DNA from: Hyphomicrobium sp.
Lineage (GTDB): Bacteria; Pseudomonadota; Alphaproteobacteria; Rhizobiales; Hyphomicrobiaceae
NCBI GenBank assembly: GCA_025351425.1
Contig: JANXVY010000095.1
Span: 1-63,746, forward strand
Reading direction: 5' to 3'
Length of the DNA: 63,746 nt
Shown: positions 17,255-25,634 of the stretch, in pieces
Numbering within the stretch: position 1 is the stretch's first letter
Layout: every line of letters begins with the position of its first letter
Notes under the pieces: generated by a model
The model's input: only the letters and a program-made list of their open reading frames with translations
The model's database searches: none
What the model was told of the DNA's origin: nothing
Made by a program: the position numbers and the translations under genes

Positions 17255-18547
17255 CTATTGGGCTGGAATGTTCGCGATCCGCTGCCGCACCAGGTCGACG
17301 GCAGCCCGGAGGGTGTAGAACTGATCGGTATAGGCCAGCGGAATCGGAATAACGCTGACGGCATCGTCGATGCGCGTGATTTCGTCCTTGTAGGCGGCGG
17401 TGTTGCCACTGGCATGGTCGGCCTTGATTTGGCGTTCGAGCTTTTTGAGCTGGCCATACCAGTGCAGCATCCGCCGCTTGATGCGCCATTGATATGCCAT
17501 CGGCACGATACGCACGAGCGGTAGCAGCAAGGTTGCGATCGGGATCAGCATGATCCGCATGCGGTCGAGAAACGTCGCCAGCCAGAACGGTAGGTACCGC
17601 TCCAGGAATGGCGGTCCGTTCCTGTAGAAGCGAACCGCATCAGCGTTCATCGGAAGCTCGGTATCGACTGCTTGGGGATATTCGCCGGACTTCTGGAACA
17701 GCCCTGGCCCCGCATGAATGGTCTTGGCCGCGTTGACGAGCAGGCCCACGAGGGCGGGATGGAGATCCTTGCGCACGACGAGCGTCGCAGCGGACGCAAC
17801 GAGGGACACGTCCTGTACGGGGATGTTTGAGGCGAGATCGACGACCCCGGCCGGTAGCACGATCCTGACGAGGTAGGGGTAGATCCGTGTTAGCGCCTCG
17901 GCCTGCGCGAAGCTGAACAACGTGACGTCTGGCGCGTGGAGCAGCTTCTGCACCAGCGGGCTTTCGATGGCCATGGTGAGGAAAACAGCGTCCGCATCGC
18001 CCGCGAGCAGCAAGTTGACGGCATCTTCGGCCGGTGCGCCGATGAACATGGCGCTATCGCTGGTCACCCCGCTCGACTTAAGGATCGTAGTCGCAAGCGG
18101 CCGCGTTCCGCTGCCCTCGGGACCGACCGCAATCCGTTTGCCGTTGAGATTGACGAGCCGGTCAATCACAAGGTCGGCGCGGTGAAACAGCCACAGCGGC
18201 TCGAGAAACATCCGCCCAAGGGAGGCAAGCTCGGGATGCTGCTCGGCGTTCGCCAGTCCACCCTGGACCAAAGCCGCTTGCACGCCGCCACCCGGATTTG
18301 TCAGGCGGGCGAGGTTTTCGAGCGTCCCAGCCGACGGCTTGAGGTCGAGCGTGACGCCAGCCTTGGCAAGCGCGGCCGCGTATTGCTTGCCGAACCTATG
18401 GTACGCCCCCTGCTCGCTGCCGGTCGACATGGCAATGGTGCGCGGTGGGGCTGGCTCGACAAATTGATAGGCAAGCGCAAAGGCTGCGGCGATGAGCACC
18501 AGCACTGGCAGCAGGACCAGAAACAGCTCGCGCGTCCTGAAACCCAT
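17255..18547 (-). CDS. TAXI-family TRAP solute-binding protein, membrane-anchored at both ends
   Basis: A 430-residue protein. An N-terminal membrane segment (LFLVLLPVLVLIAAAFALAY) leads to a TAXI receptor domain: MSTGSEQGAYHRFGKQYA is the family signature for the ligand loop, then GKRIAVGPEGSGTR. A second membrane segment (IMLIPIATLLLPLVRIVPMA) and a helical C-terminus follow. Known TAXI receptors feed a DctM-type permease, but none lies nearby, so this version may be a sensor or an orphan receptor. It lies 118 bases upstream of pccA on the same strand. Confidence 0.82.
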   Translation of the reverse strand: MGFRTRELFLVLLPVLVLIAAAFALAYQFVEPAPPRTIAMSTGSEQGAYHRFGKQYAAALAKAGVTLDLKPSAGTLENLARLTNPGGGVQAALVQGGLANAEQHPELASLGRMFLEPLWLFHRADLVIDRLVNLNGKRIAVGPEGSGTRPLATTILKSSGVTSDSAMFIGAPAEDAVNLLLAGDADAVFLTMAIESPLVQKLLHAPDVTLFSFAQAEALTRIYPYLVRIVLPAGVVDLASNIPVQDVSLVASAATLVVRKDLHPALVGLLVNAAKTIHAGPGLFQKSGEYPQAVDTELPMNADAVRFYRNGPPFLERYLPFWLATFLDRMRIMLIPIATLLLPLVRIVPMAYQWRIKRRMLHWYGQLKKLERQIKADHASGNTAAYKDEITRIDDAVSVIPIPLAYTDQFYTLRAAVDLVRQRIANIPAQ

Positions 18548-18659
18548 CGATCACTCCCCGTCTCGGCAGCGCTGAGCGCGTACCCTGAACAGGCGGGTTG
18601 TACGACAAAAATATGATTGCTCAAGATAGGTTTTCTGAATGCGGTTCGAAACGGCGCTT

Positions 18660-19643
18660 TCAGGCCGCGCGAGTGGCTGGGGCAGGCCCCGCAACAACGG
18701 CCTGTAGTTCCAGCGCCAATCTCTCGCGGCAGCCTTCCAGCGCTCCGAGCAGCATGCGCCGGGCTGCCGAGGGCTGTTCCGGCCGTGCGATTGCCGCAGC
18801 CAGCCAGTCTGCCGTGGTCGTGCGTACGTCTTCCCCGGTGATGATGGAAACTCGCTGGCGCTGGAGCGCGGCGATGGCGCGCTCCTCGGGCTGAAGCGGC
18901 CGGTAGCGGGCAAAGCCCCGCCGTAGCGCGTCGAGGAGTTGGGCCTGGTCCAGCGGAGAGGCTTCGGGGCAGACCGTCACTTCGCGGTCCGGTCCAGCCC
19001 AGCCGGAGGCGACCAGAACGGCATCGCCGAGCGCCTTGCTGAACAATTCGTCCCAGGCGGCAAGCGACGGCCCTCCTGCGCTGACCGTATCGATTGCGAG
19101 CAGCGCCTCGGCCTCGACGCGGCTGATGGCGGGCGTGTCCTTGCCGCCAGCCGAATAAAGGATGTGGCGAACGACGTCGCAATCGCGGGCAATGATGACG
19201 CCGGGCGGCACGTTGACACCCGCGCGCAGCGGTCCGTTGCCTGTTGCGATGGCGCAGTAGACCTCGTCGAACAGCGTGGCGACGAGGCGCTCGGGAACCC
19301 AGCGGGCGCCGGCGACGATCGAGGTCAGAAGCGCATAGGTGTTGCGCGTAGGAATACGGCCCTGGGGGGCGGCATAGCGGATCAGCCAGTCGGCTTTATG
19401 GGCCGTGAGGTAGCCATCGGGTGCGACGTCGTTGATCGCATGGATGGTGATGGCGTCGATGAACAGATCTTTCCAGGAGTGGTGCTTGTCGTTGATGGAC
19501 TGCTCGACCGCAAACAGCAACTCGGCCTCATCGACGGTGACGGGGCCGTCATGGCACAGCGCATCCTGCAGCCGCACCACATCAAGGGCAGTGACGCGGT
19601 GTGCCCGCAACAGGTTTTCGAGTGCAAACGCTTGGAAAGCCAT
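18660..19643 (-). CDS. conserved hypothetical cytoplasmic protein
   Basis: A 327-residue soluble protein with no signal peptide. It is helical and Ala-rich, with repeated acidic helix-turn segments (GPVTVDEAELLFAVEQSIND and AISRVEAEALLAIDTVSAGG) that look alike and suggest an internal duplication. I do not recognise the family. ATG at 19643 (MAFQAFALENLL) is chosen because the 41 codons further upstream look like intergenic DNA. It is divergent from the glycosyltransferase genes and could be in one leftward unit with the TAXI gene, 112 bases downstream. Confidence 0.65.
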   Translation of the reverse strand: MAFQAFALENLLRAHRVTALDVVRLQDALCHDGPVTVDEAELLFAVEQSINDKHHSWKDLFIDAITIHAINDVAPDGYLTAHKADWLIRYAAPQGRIPTRNTYALLTSIVAGARWVPERLVATLFDEVYCAIATGNGPLRAGVNVPPGVIIARDCDVVRHILYSAGGKDTPAISRVEAEALLAIDTVSAGGPSLAAWDELFSKALGDAVLVASGWAGPDREVTVCPEASPLDQAQLLDALRRGFARYRPLQPEERAIAALQRQRVSIITGEDVRTTTADWLAAAIARPEQPSAARRMLLGALEGCRERLALELQAVVAGPAPATRAA

Positions 19644-19849
19644 CGCCCTACCCCAGCAACAAAGATAAAATCGGTGGGTGAAGGTTAGGGCTGAGGTTCT
19701 AAACGAACTGATAATAGGTGTGCCGGACTGGTGCACAAACCGGTTCTGGGACATAAGGAGCGCCACAGCCGTGTGAATTGCGCAACACCGTGGTGGGTGG
19801 GGCCGGGCGGGCCCCAGGCTTGGAACCGGTATATGATTGGAACCGGCAT

Positions 19850-20683
19850 ATGACGAGCGACACCATTCCTCCTCAGGCGCACGGCGCCGGCTGGCAGGCT
19901 GAGTATGCGGTAGCTCAGGCCGCGCGCGCAGTGAATGTCGTGTGCATGAAGTGGGGCGACCGTTACCCGGCGGTGTTCGTCAACCGGCTGTATGCGATGG
20001 TGAAGCGCAACACGTCTTGGAACGTGCGGTTTGTTTGCTTTACGGACGATACAACCGGGATCCGCCCCGAAGTCGAGTGCCAGCCGTTGCCCAAGCTCGA
20101 TTACGATCCGGCACTCGGCAAATACTGGCCCAAGCTCGGCCTGATGCAGAAGGGTCTAGGCGGGCTTACGGGGATGACGTTGTTCCTCGACCTCGACCTC
20201 GTCGTGCTCGGCAACATCGACGAACTGTTCACGCACCCCGGACGGTTCCTCATCATCCGCGAGTGGAAAGACCCGCACCTGGGCTATGGCAACAGCTCCG
20301 TGCTGCGCTTTTTCATCGGCCGCGAAAGCAACGTCATCGAGCGCTTTCATGCGACGTCCCCCGAGGTGATCGTCACCACGTACGCCTCCAAAGAGCAGAA
20401 CTTCCTGACCAAGGCCGTGGAAGAGGTGGCGTTCTGGCCCGCCGAATGGATGCCGGCCTTCCCCTTGGCGTGCCTTAAGCGCAACCGGGCATTGCGGTTT
20501 TTCACGCCAGCCGTAAAGCCCAAGGACGGCAAGATCCTCGTGTTCTATGGATCGATCACGCCGGGGTCCGCGCTGCGCGGCGAGCATGCGAGCAACAAGC
20601 GCGTCGGCGCCAGTTTCGCGCCGCGGTTGACCAAGCGCCGCTTCCCGCCCGCCGCCTGGATCGCTGACTATTGGACGGACTAG
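19850..20683 (+). CDS. glycosyltransferase with DLD metal-binding motif
   Basis: A 277-residue protein. NVVCMKWGDRYPAVFVNRLY opens a GT-A nucleotide-sugar fold, and LFLDLDLVVLGNIDELF carries the DxD-type motif that binds the Mn/sugar-nucleotide. WKDPHLGYGNSSVLRF follows in the acceptor region. It resembles GT8-like and capsule-type transferases. The start ATG at 19850 has only a weak ribosome binding site. It is the first of three same-strand glycosyltransferase genes with short gaps, probably one operon decorating a surface glycan. Confidence 0.78.
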   Translation: MTSDTIPPQAHGAGWQAEYAVAQAARAVNVVCMKWGDRYPAVFVNRLYAMVKRNTSWNVRFVCFTDDTTGIRPEVECQPLPKLDYDPALGKYWPKLGLMQKGLGGLTGMTLFLDLDLVVLGNIDELFTHPGRFLIIREWKDPHLGYGNSSVLRFFIGRESNVIERFHATSPEVIVTTYASKEQNFLTKAVEEVAFWPAEWMPAFPLACLKRNRALRFFTPAVKPKDGKILVFYGSITPGSALRGEHASNKRVGASFAPRLTKRRFPPAAWIADYWTD

Positions 20684-20729
20684 AAAAGTTGGGGCATGAA
20701 CAGCGCGAGATTTGCCGGGGGACCCGAGT

Positions 20730-21476
20730 TTGAGCCAGTTGCAAGCCGAAACCAACCAGCCGTTGCAGGAATTGCAGGAATTGCCGGAATTGCCGGAAGA
20801 ATACACCTGGAACGAGGGCGGCCAGCCCTACCTTGTGTGCGCGTTCTACACGCCCAACTATTTGCCTCAGATCACGTCGCTGAAAGCCTCCCTCGAACTG
20901 AATAAGATCAACCATTTCCTGAAGCGCTACGAGCCGCGTGGCGGTTGGGAAGCCAACACGCGATTGAAGCCCGTTTTCGTCGACTATTGCCTGCAAAAAT
21001 TTCCAGGCACCGACATCGTCTATCTCGATGCCGACGCGGTGGTGCGCAAACCGCTCAAGGCGTTCGACAACATGACGACCGACGTGACGATGCTGTTCCA
21101 CCCCACCAAAGCGCACGGCAAGTGGTACCTGCGCATTTCGGCCGGCACCGTGGCGGTGAAGAACACCCCCGGCGGGCGCAGGTTCGCCCAGCTTTGGAAG
21201 GCCGGCGAGGCCAAGGCGACCATGGCGACGGTCGACGAGGACCTCGTCTATATGGCCTTTGCCGACATGGCCGGGGTTTCCATCACCGTGCTTGCGCCCG
21301 ACTACTATAAGATTTTCGATGCGCCCGGCGACGATCCGACCATCGAACACTTCCAGGCCAGCCGGGGGCAGTTCAAGATCCGCAAAACCATGCGGCGCGT
21401 TCTGCAGAAGACCGCGTGGGCTTTGGGCATCGCTGGCCTGGCCTTTCTGGTCTTGCGGCTCACAGGAAAGGTCTGA
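20730..21476 (+). CDS. glycosyltransferase with DAD motif and C-terminal membrane anchor
   Basis: A 248-residue protein. YLVCAFYTPNYLPQITSLKA begins a GT-A fold, IVYLDADAVVRKPL holds the DxD motif, and the C-terminus is a single membrane segment (ALGIAGLAFLVLRLTGKV), so the enzyme would sit at the inner membrane. TTG at 20730 is preferred: GGGGGA at 20717-20722 is 7 bases upstream, and the alternative TTG at 20712 lacks a ribosome binding site. The N-terminus contains four 9-base repeats encoding LQE/LPE. It is followed 4 bases later by the third transferase. Confidence 0.78.
   Translation: MSQLQAETNQPLQELQELPELPEEYTWNEGGQPYLVCAFYTPNYLPQITSLKASLELNKINHFLKRYEPRGGWEANTRLKPVFVDYCLQKFPGTDIVYLDADAVVRKPLKAFDNMTTDVTMLFHPTKAHGKWYLRISAGTVAVKNTPGGRRFAQLWKAGEAKATMATVDEDLVYMAFADMAGVSITVLAPDYYKIFDAPGDDPTIEHFQASRGQFKIRKTMRRVLQKTAWALGIAGLAFLVLRLTGKV
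20763..20798 (+). repeat. four tandem 9-base repeats (LQE LQE LPE LPE)
   Basis: TTGCAGGAA occurs twice and TTGCCGGAA twice, directly abutting, in frame near the N-terminus of the second glycosyltransferase. Copy changes would stay in frame. The segment precedes the catalytic fold, so length variation should be tolerated. Confidence 0.85.
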
Positions 21477-21480
21477 GGGC

Positions 21481-22329
21481 GTGGCCGGGCAGTCCAACCC
21501 GTTCCCTGGCGTAACGCTCGGCATGATCAGCTGGCGCGCGCCCGAGACGGTCCGCCATACACTGGAGTCCTATGCGCAGGCTGGCATCCTCGATCTGTTT
21601 GCTGCCCGCCGCATCCACTTCAACGAAATCAGTGCCGCCGACCAGGCCATTGCGCAGGCCCATGGCTTCGAGGTCACTGGGTCAAACGACAATCTCGGTA
21701 TCTTTGGAGCCGTGGACAGGCTGGCCCGCGAAGTGACGACGCCCTATCTACTGTCGCTGGAAAACGATTGTCCCCTGGTCGCGACCCGCGACGAGTTGGG
21801 CGCGATGCTGAACTCCGCGCTCGCCGACATGGCAGCGTTGGATATCCCCGTGTTCATCCTGCGTTCGCGGCGCGAGCCGGGCGAGGCGTTTGCCCGCCGC
21901 GAACGCTACGAGCGCCGGTTCCGTCCGGTCTGGCCCATCGGCCAGCCCCAGCCTGATCCCTTAGTGCGGCCCCATCTGCTGGTGCGCGCCTACGAGGACC
22001 GCCGCAAGTCCGCGTTGCGTGGTTGTGCGATCTACGCCGAAGAAGACCCCGCGCTGCGCCACCCGGGCGTCATCAAGCGCAGCCCCAACGGCAGCTGGGT
22101 GACCAGTTCGCGCTACCTCAACTGGACCAACAACGCCATCCTGGTGCGCACGGACTTCTTGCGCGACGTGGTGCTTGCGCGGGTGCATAGCCACCCGGCA
22201 AAGACCTCGCTCAACGGCCACCAGGACATCGAAGCTGCTTTGAAGCGGGACCACTGGTGGGCCCGCCAGAACATCTTGATGGGCCAGTCCGAACCCGGCG
22301 CATTCACCCACAAGCGCTTCGACCGGTAA
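21481..22329 (+). CDS. glycosyltransferase-like protein
   Basis: A 282-residue protein starting at GTG 21481, preceded by GAGGG. GVTLGMISWRAPETVRHTLE resembles a GT2 opening, and YLLSLENDCPLV resembles the acidic sugar-nucleotide site (ENDC in place of DxD). Late aromatic motifs (SSRYLNWTNNAILVRTDF) fit acceptor binding. It starts 4 bases after the previous gene, indicating one operon. The family is less certain than for the two upstream transferases because no classical DxD is present. Confidence 0.68.
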   Translation: MAGQSNPFPGVTLGMISWRAPETVRHTLESYAQAGILDLFAARRIHFNEISAADQAIAQAHGFEVTGSNDNLGIFGAVDRLAREVTTPYLLSLENDCPLVATRDELGAMLNSALADMAALDIPVFILRSRREPGEAFARRERYERRFRPVWPIGQPQPDPLVRPHLLVRAYEDRRKSALRGCAIYAEEDPALRHPGVIKRSPNGSWVTSSRYLNWTNNAILVRTDFLRDVVLARVHSHPAKTSLNGHQDIEAALKRDHWWARQNILMGQSEPGAFTHKRFDR

Positions 22330-22463
22330 AGCCAAGTCGTTGGCGATAGGAGCAGTCTTGTTTCCATCGCGGAAGTGAATCAGTCTCTAGAGCCAAAAAT
22401 TGGAGCGCAATCTACACCACCAAGCAATTCCAAGTAAGTTGATCACGCTCTAGCTTTCGTCCT

Positions 22464-22826
22464 TTAGCGGTCGCGGCGCATGCCGCTGTCGTCGATGTGG
22501 CGGTAGCCCCGCTCCCGGTCATGCTTCTTGACAAAGATGTTGCGGCTGGCATTGGCCTGCGCCCTCTCGATCGTCCGTCGCTCGTACCCGCTGATCCGGC
22601 CGTTGCCATGGACGCGTGCCCGGGCGATCAGAACCGCGATACGGGTCAGTTCGGCCCGCAGGGTGTCGCCTTCGCGCGCTGTCAGGGCGCCGGATGCGAG
22701 CCCCTGGTTGATCCGCAGTCGCTGTGCTTCGAAGGTGCCGTCGATATCGGCGGCGCAGGCGGGAAGGGAAAAGAGCGTGGCAGCGGCAAGTATCGAGGCT
22801 GATGCGAATTTGCGGGAAGGGATCAT
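22464..22826 (-). CDS. small exported helical protein, paralogue of the next gene
   Basis: A 120-residue protein with a signal peptide ending near LPACAA. The mature part is two helical segments with the pattern GxLTAREGDTLRAELxRI and then GRISGYERRTIERAQ, ending KKHDRERG. The neighbour at 22879-23250 has the same layout, so the pair looks like an old duplication. The G-x-L-T and G-x-I positions resemble degenerate EF-hand-type turns, but calcium ligands are not convincing. Function unknown. Confidence 0.68.
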   Translation of the reverse strand: MIPSRKFASASILAAATLFSLPACAADIDGTFEAQRLRINQGLASGALTAREGDTLRAELTRIAVLIARARVHGNGRISGYERRTIERAQANASRNIFVKKHDRERGYRHIDDSGMRRDR

Positions 22827-22878
22827 CGGTCGTTTCTCATCGGAATGTTTGATTACGACGTGCAGAGTGAACCGCGCC

Positions 22879-23250
22879 TCAACGTACGAACGTGCGCCAC
22901 CACCAGCCGCGCACCGCTTCGTTATGGCGCTCAGCGTCGACGTGGCGCGCCTCGTCGATCAGCGCACCCTTGACCGCATAATATTCGCTCTTGGTAATTT
23001 TGCCGTCGCTGAGAGCCTGGGCTTCAAGCTTGTCGACGCGGTGCTGTTCGCGCAGGAGCCGAGCCTTTTCCCACCACGTTAGGCTACCGTCGCGCCGGCC
23101 GGCTTCGATCGCAGCGGTCTGGGCGGCTTCGCGCTTTTCGAGCGCCTCGCGGCGGATTTCGGTCGCGGACTCGGCGCTGGCGGGCGCGGCGAGAGCAAGG
23201 CCAGCGACGGTGGCAGTCATCAAACCGGCAATCAGCGTAATGCGTGTCAT
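22879..23250 (-). CDS. small exported helical protein, paralogue of the previous gene
   Basis: A 123-residue protein with a signal peptide ending near APASAES. The mature region carries GRRDGSLTWWEKARLLRE and then SDGKITKSEYYAVKGAL, the same paired-helix layout as the adjacent gene, and ends in an Arg/Trp-rich tail. ATG at 23250 has TGGAG about 8 bases upstream; an in-frame ATG at 23268 has no such site. It lies 52 bases upstream of its paralogue on the same strand. Function unknown. Confidence 0.7.
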   Translation of the reverse strand: MTRITLIAGLMTATVAGLALAAPASAESATEIRREALEKREAAQTAAIEAGRRDGSLTWWEKARLLREQHRVDKLEAQALSDGKITKSEYYAVKGALIDEARHVDAERHNEAVRGWWWRTFVR

Positions 23251-23462
23251 GGGTGAGCTCCAGGTCATGTGTTAAGCAGGGGCGTCAATGTTGCGAGTCT
23301 GCCGCATCCGCTCTGAACCGGTTCTGAATTCGCCCGTTAGATGCCGTTCATGTGACTTTGCCGTTGCACGTTAACGAAAGCTTTCCGGGTCGGAGTGCAA
23401 GAATGGGCGATGTGCGCCCCGGTACAACCCGACCGGGAGCGGGTCCTCATCGGTGCAAAACC

Positions 23463-23924
23463 ATGTTTGAACGCAATCGCGTCGACAACGCCTCCGTGAC
23501 GACGGTTGCCGTCGAGATCACGCTCGACGACGGCACGGTTGCGACTGGCCGCGCAGCCCTCCCGCCCTCGCGCGCGATCCACAAGCTGCTCGACGGCCCC
23601 GACCCGTTCCTATTCGTCGATGGCTTCGACGGCGACAGCACATTCGTGCCCAAGGCGTCGATCAAGGCATTGAAACTCGTACAACCCGTGCGCCCGCAGG
23701 CGCTCTATCTGCCGATCGCGGATGCGACCGCTTTTGATCCCTACAAGGTGCTGGGGATAACCAAGGACGCCAGCGCCGACGACATTAAGCAGGCCTACGT
23801 GACACTGACCAAGCGCTATCATCCCGACCTATTCGCGGCGGTAACGCTGCCGCCCGAGATTGCAGCCTACCTTGAAGCTCGCGCAAAGCAGATCAACGCC
23901 GCCTTCCGAGTGCTGAAGCGCTGA
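23463..23924 (+). CDS. J-domain (DnaJ-like) protein with C-terminal J domain
   Basis: A 153-residue protein. The N-terminal 95 residues are a beta-rich domain (MFERNRVDN, then VEITLDDGTVATGR). The C-terminus is a J domain: DPYKVLGITKDASADDIKQ with the catalytic HPD in KRYHPDL. J domains stimulate Hsp70 ATPase activity, and the N-terminal domain probably recruits a specific client. Placing the J domain last is the reverse of DnaJ. ATG at 23463 begins the conserved part, although the frame is open to 23352. Confidence 0.82.
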   Translation: MFERNRVDNASVTTVAVEITLDDGTVATGRAALPPSRAIHKLLDGPDPFLFVDGFDGDSTFVPKASIKALKLVQPVRPQALYLPIADATAFDPYKVLGITKDASADDIKQAYVTLTKRYHPDLFAAVTLPPEIAAYLEARAKQINAAFRVLKR

Positions 23925-24007
23925 GCTGGATTTCGAACCAAGCCAGCCTGCGCACTTTTGCGTGACACAACTTCTTCAAGAAAGCGGACCAGAGCACCTC
24001 CGGTCCC

Positions 24008-24856
24008 CTACGTGACCTTGGCGGCTTCCTGGCGCAGGCCGTCGAGGATGGGCGCATAAGCTTCCTCGTCGCGCGATTCCGGATAGATCACATAGACGGG
24101 ATAAACGAACCGGCGGGCGCGCTTGGTCTCGCGCAAGCGGCCGCGCGCCAGATGGGTCTTGATCATCCGCCGCGGAAAGTATCCGGTCGCCTCGTTGGAC
24201 AACACATAGTCGAGCCCCATCGCGCCGAGGTCGAGATTGAGAGCAGGGCTCGAAAGCTCGGGGTAGGCCGCCGCGTGGTCTTGCTGGAAGTCGATCCCCC
24301 AGTCGATGAACACATAGTCGGGCCGCGCCCTGCGGCTTCCGGGTTTGGCGCTCGAAACCAGCACGAACTCCTCGTCGAACAGATGTTCGATGGTGAAGCC
24401 CGGCAACTGCACAGGACGATAGAGCACGGCGAGATCGAGCGTGCCTTCGACGAGGCGCTGCGTGTGCACAGCAGACAAACCGCCCATCGCCGACACGGCG
24501 ATGTCGGGCACGTTGGTCCTGAGCCAGGACACCCAGCGGAGCAGGAAACCTACCCACAGGACATTGGGCGCACCGACGGAAAGATGATCGCGATGCTTGC
24601 CCGAGAGACCGACGTCCAGCTGTGCGTGCCGCCAAATTCTGACCAGTGCGAGCGCATGCTTGCGGAACTGTTCGCCGGCCGACGTAAGTTCCGCGCCGAG
24701 CCGCGAGCGCTCGAACAGCGGACGCCCCAGCAGGTCTTCAAGTCCCTTGATGCGGGCGGACACGGTGGACTGAGTGAGGTTCATCTTGCGCGCAGCATCG
24801 ATGAAGGATCCGGTCTCGGCGACCATGAGAAATGTGCGGGCGAGATTCACATCCAT
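24008..24856 (-). CDS. LysR-family transcriptional regulator
   Basis: A 282-residue protein with a standard LysR layout. A winged helix-turn-helix spans about residues 1-60 (LARTFLMVAETGSFIDAARKM, then LTQSTVSARIKGLEDLLGRP), followed by a periplasmic-binding-like effector domain. ATG at 24856 gives the usual short N-terminus; a TTG at 24874 is also in frame. A perfect inverted repeat lies 44-64 bases upstream, a likely self-regulatory site. The effector is unknown. The small Lys/Ala/Pro gene is divergent. Confidence 0.88.
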   Translation of the reverse strand: MDVNLARTFLMVAETGSFIDAARKMNLTQSTVSARIKGLEDLLGRPLFERSRLGAELTSAGEQFRKHALALVRIWRHAQLDVGLSGKHRDHLSVGAPNVLWVGFLLRWVSWLRTNVPDIAVSAMGGLSAVHTQRLVEGTLDLAVLYRPVQLPGFTIEHLFDEEFVLVSSAKPGSRRARPDYVFIDWGIDFQQDHAAAYPELSSPALNLDLGAMGLDYVLSNEATGYFPRRMIKTHLARGRLRETKRARRFVYPVYVIYPESRDEEAYAPILDGLRQEAAKVT

Positions 24857-24899
24857 GAGAGCGGACCGGGACAACGCTGTTGATGAGCCATCGAAAAGA

Positions 24900-24920
24900 C
24901 CTATCGAAGAATCCGATAGG
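24900..24920. promoter_or_regulatory. LysR-type operator candidate
   Basis: CCTATCG (24900-24906) and CGATAGG (24914-24920) form a perfect 7-base inverted repeat with a 7-base spacer. This gives a T-N11-A core, the LysR recognition layout. It lies between the divergent lysR gene and the 39-residue peptide gene and could control both. Confidence 0.65.
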
Positions 24921-25052
24921 GGTCACCGGAAAAATCCGTTTGTAGACGTAATTGATTCTGAACATAGTCGTATCAACCGGCGTCGAGTCGGCCAACGTGT
25001 GTGTAGCAACCACCACCGCCAATCAGGCGCTTTTTAAAGAAGGACGACGATC

Positions 25053-25172
25053 ATGAAGGCTCCCGCAAAGAAGCCGGCTGCTAAGAAGCCCGCCGCCAAG
25101 GCTGCTGCCAAGCCGGCTGCAAAGCCCGCTGCCAAGGCTGCCGCCAAGAAGCCGGCCGCTAAGAAGAAGTAA
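25053..25172 (+). CDS. 39-residue Lys/Ala/Pro-rich histone-H1-like peptide
   Basis: ATG at 25053 opens a 39-codon frame ending TAA at 25170-25172. AAGGA at 25040-25044 sets the start. The product begins MKAPAKKPAAKKPAAKAAAK and consists only of Lys, Ala, Pro and the initiator Met, built on an AAK/PAAK repeat. The pattern matches eukaryotic H1 tails and bacterial H1-like proteins, so binding to DNA or RNA is a reasonable inference. It lies downstream of the lysR operator and 31 bases before an exported-protein gene. Easily overlooked because of size. Confidence 0.72.
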   Translation: MKAPAKKPAAKKPAAKAAAKPAAKPAAKAAAKKPAAKKK

Positions 25173-25203
25173 GCCGCTTCACGCGGCAAGGGAGCGAGCA
25201 GTC

Positions 25204-25581
25204 ATGCGTCTCCACGTTGGTCTCGTTTTTGGTAATGCCTTGTTGACCATTGCCCTGTTGGTCACCGCGCCGGCTCACGCCGTCTCGGTGACCAACAGAG
25301 ACGACAAGGACCAAAAGCTGACCATCGTCGAAGGAGACGCAAAACAGGACCATCTCTTGAAGCCGAATGGTGTTCTTGACGCGGTCTGTCTAAAGGGTTG
25401 CGTCATCCGCCTCGGTGAAAGCGAGAACGACGAATACGAGCTTGAGGGCACGGAAATTGTCTCGATCGAAGATGGTTATCTTTACTTCGACGGACCAGAA
25501 ATGAAGTCTGAATCGGCGCCTGGGCAAAAGCCTGCGCCTCCCCCGGCCCAGACGCCAACGCCTGTAAATCCGCCGAAATAA
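25204..25581 (+). CDS. small exported protein with Pro-rich tail
   Basis: A 125-residue protein with a signal peptide ending near APAHA-VSV, a small beta-rich domain (SVTNRDDKDQKLTIVEGDAK, with a CLKGC pair of cysteines likely disulfide-bonded in the periplasm) and a Pro-rich tail (APPPAQTPTPVNPPK). GGGAGC precedes the start. It follows the Lys/Ala/Pro peptide gene by 31 bases and may share its transcript. Family not recognised. Confidence 0.72.
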   Translation: MRLHVGLVFGNALLTIALLVTAPAHAVSVTNRDDKDQKLTIVEGDAKQDHLLKPNGVLDAVCLKGCVIRLGESENDEYELEGTEIVSIEDGYLYFDGPEMKSESAPGQKPAPPPAQTPTPVNPPK

Positions 25582-25587
25582 ATCGCT

Positions 25588-25634
25588 GCCCGGAACACTT
25601 TAGGCTCGGCATCCAATCGGATAGCCGGGCTTTT
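25588..25634 (+). terminator. possible terminator between convergent genes
   Basis: GCCCGG (25588-25593) pairs with CCGGGC (25625-25630), followed by TTTTATTTT. The 31-base loop is long, so the structure is weaker than a classical terminator. It sits exactly between the exported-protein gene and the end of lipB. Confidence 0.45.
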
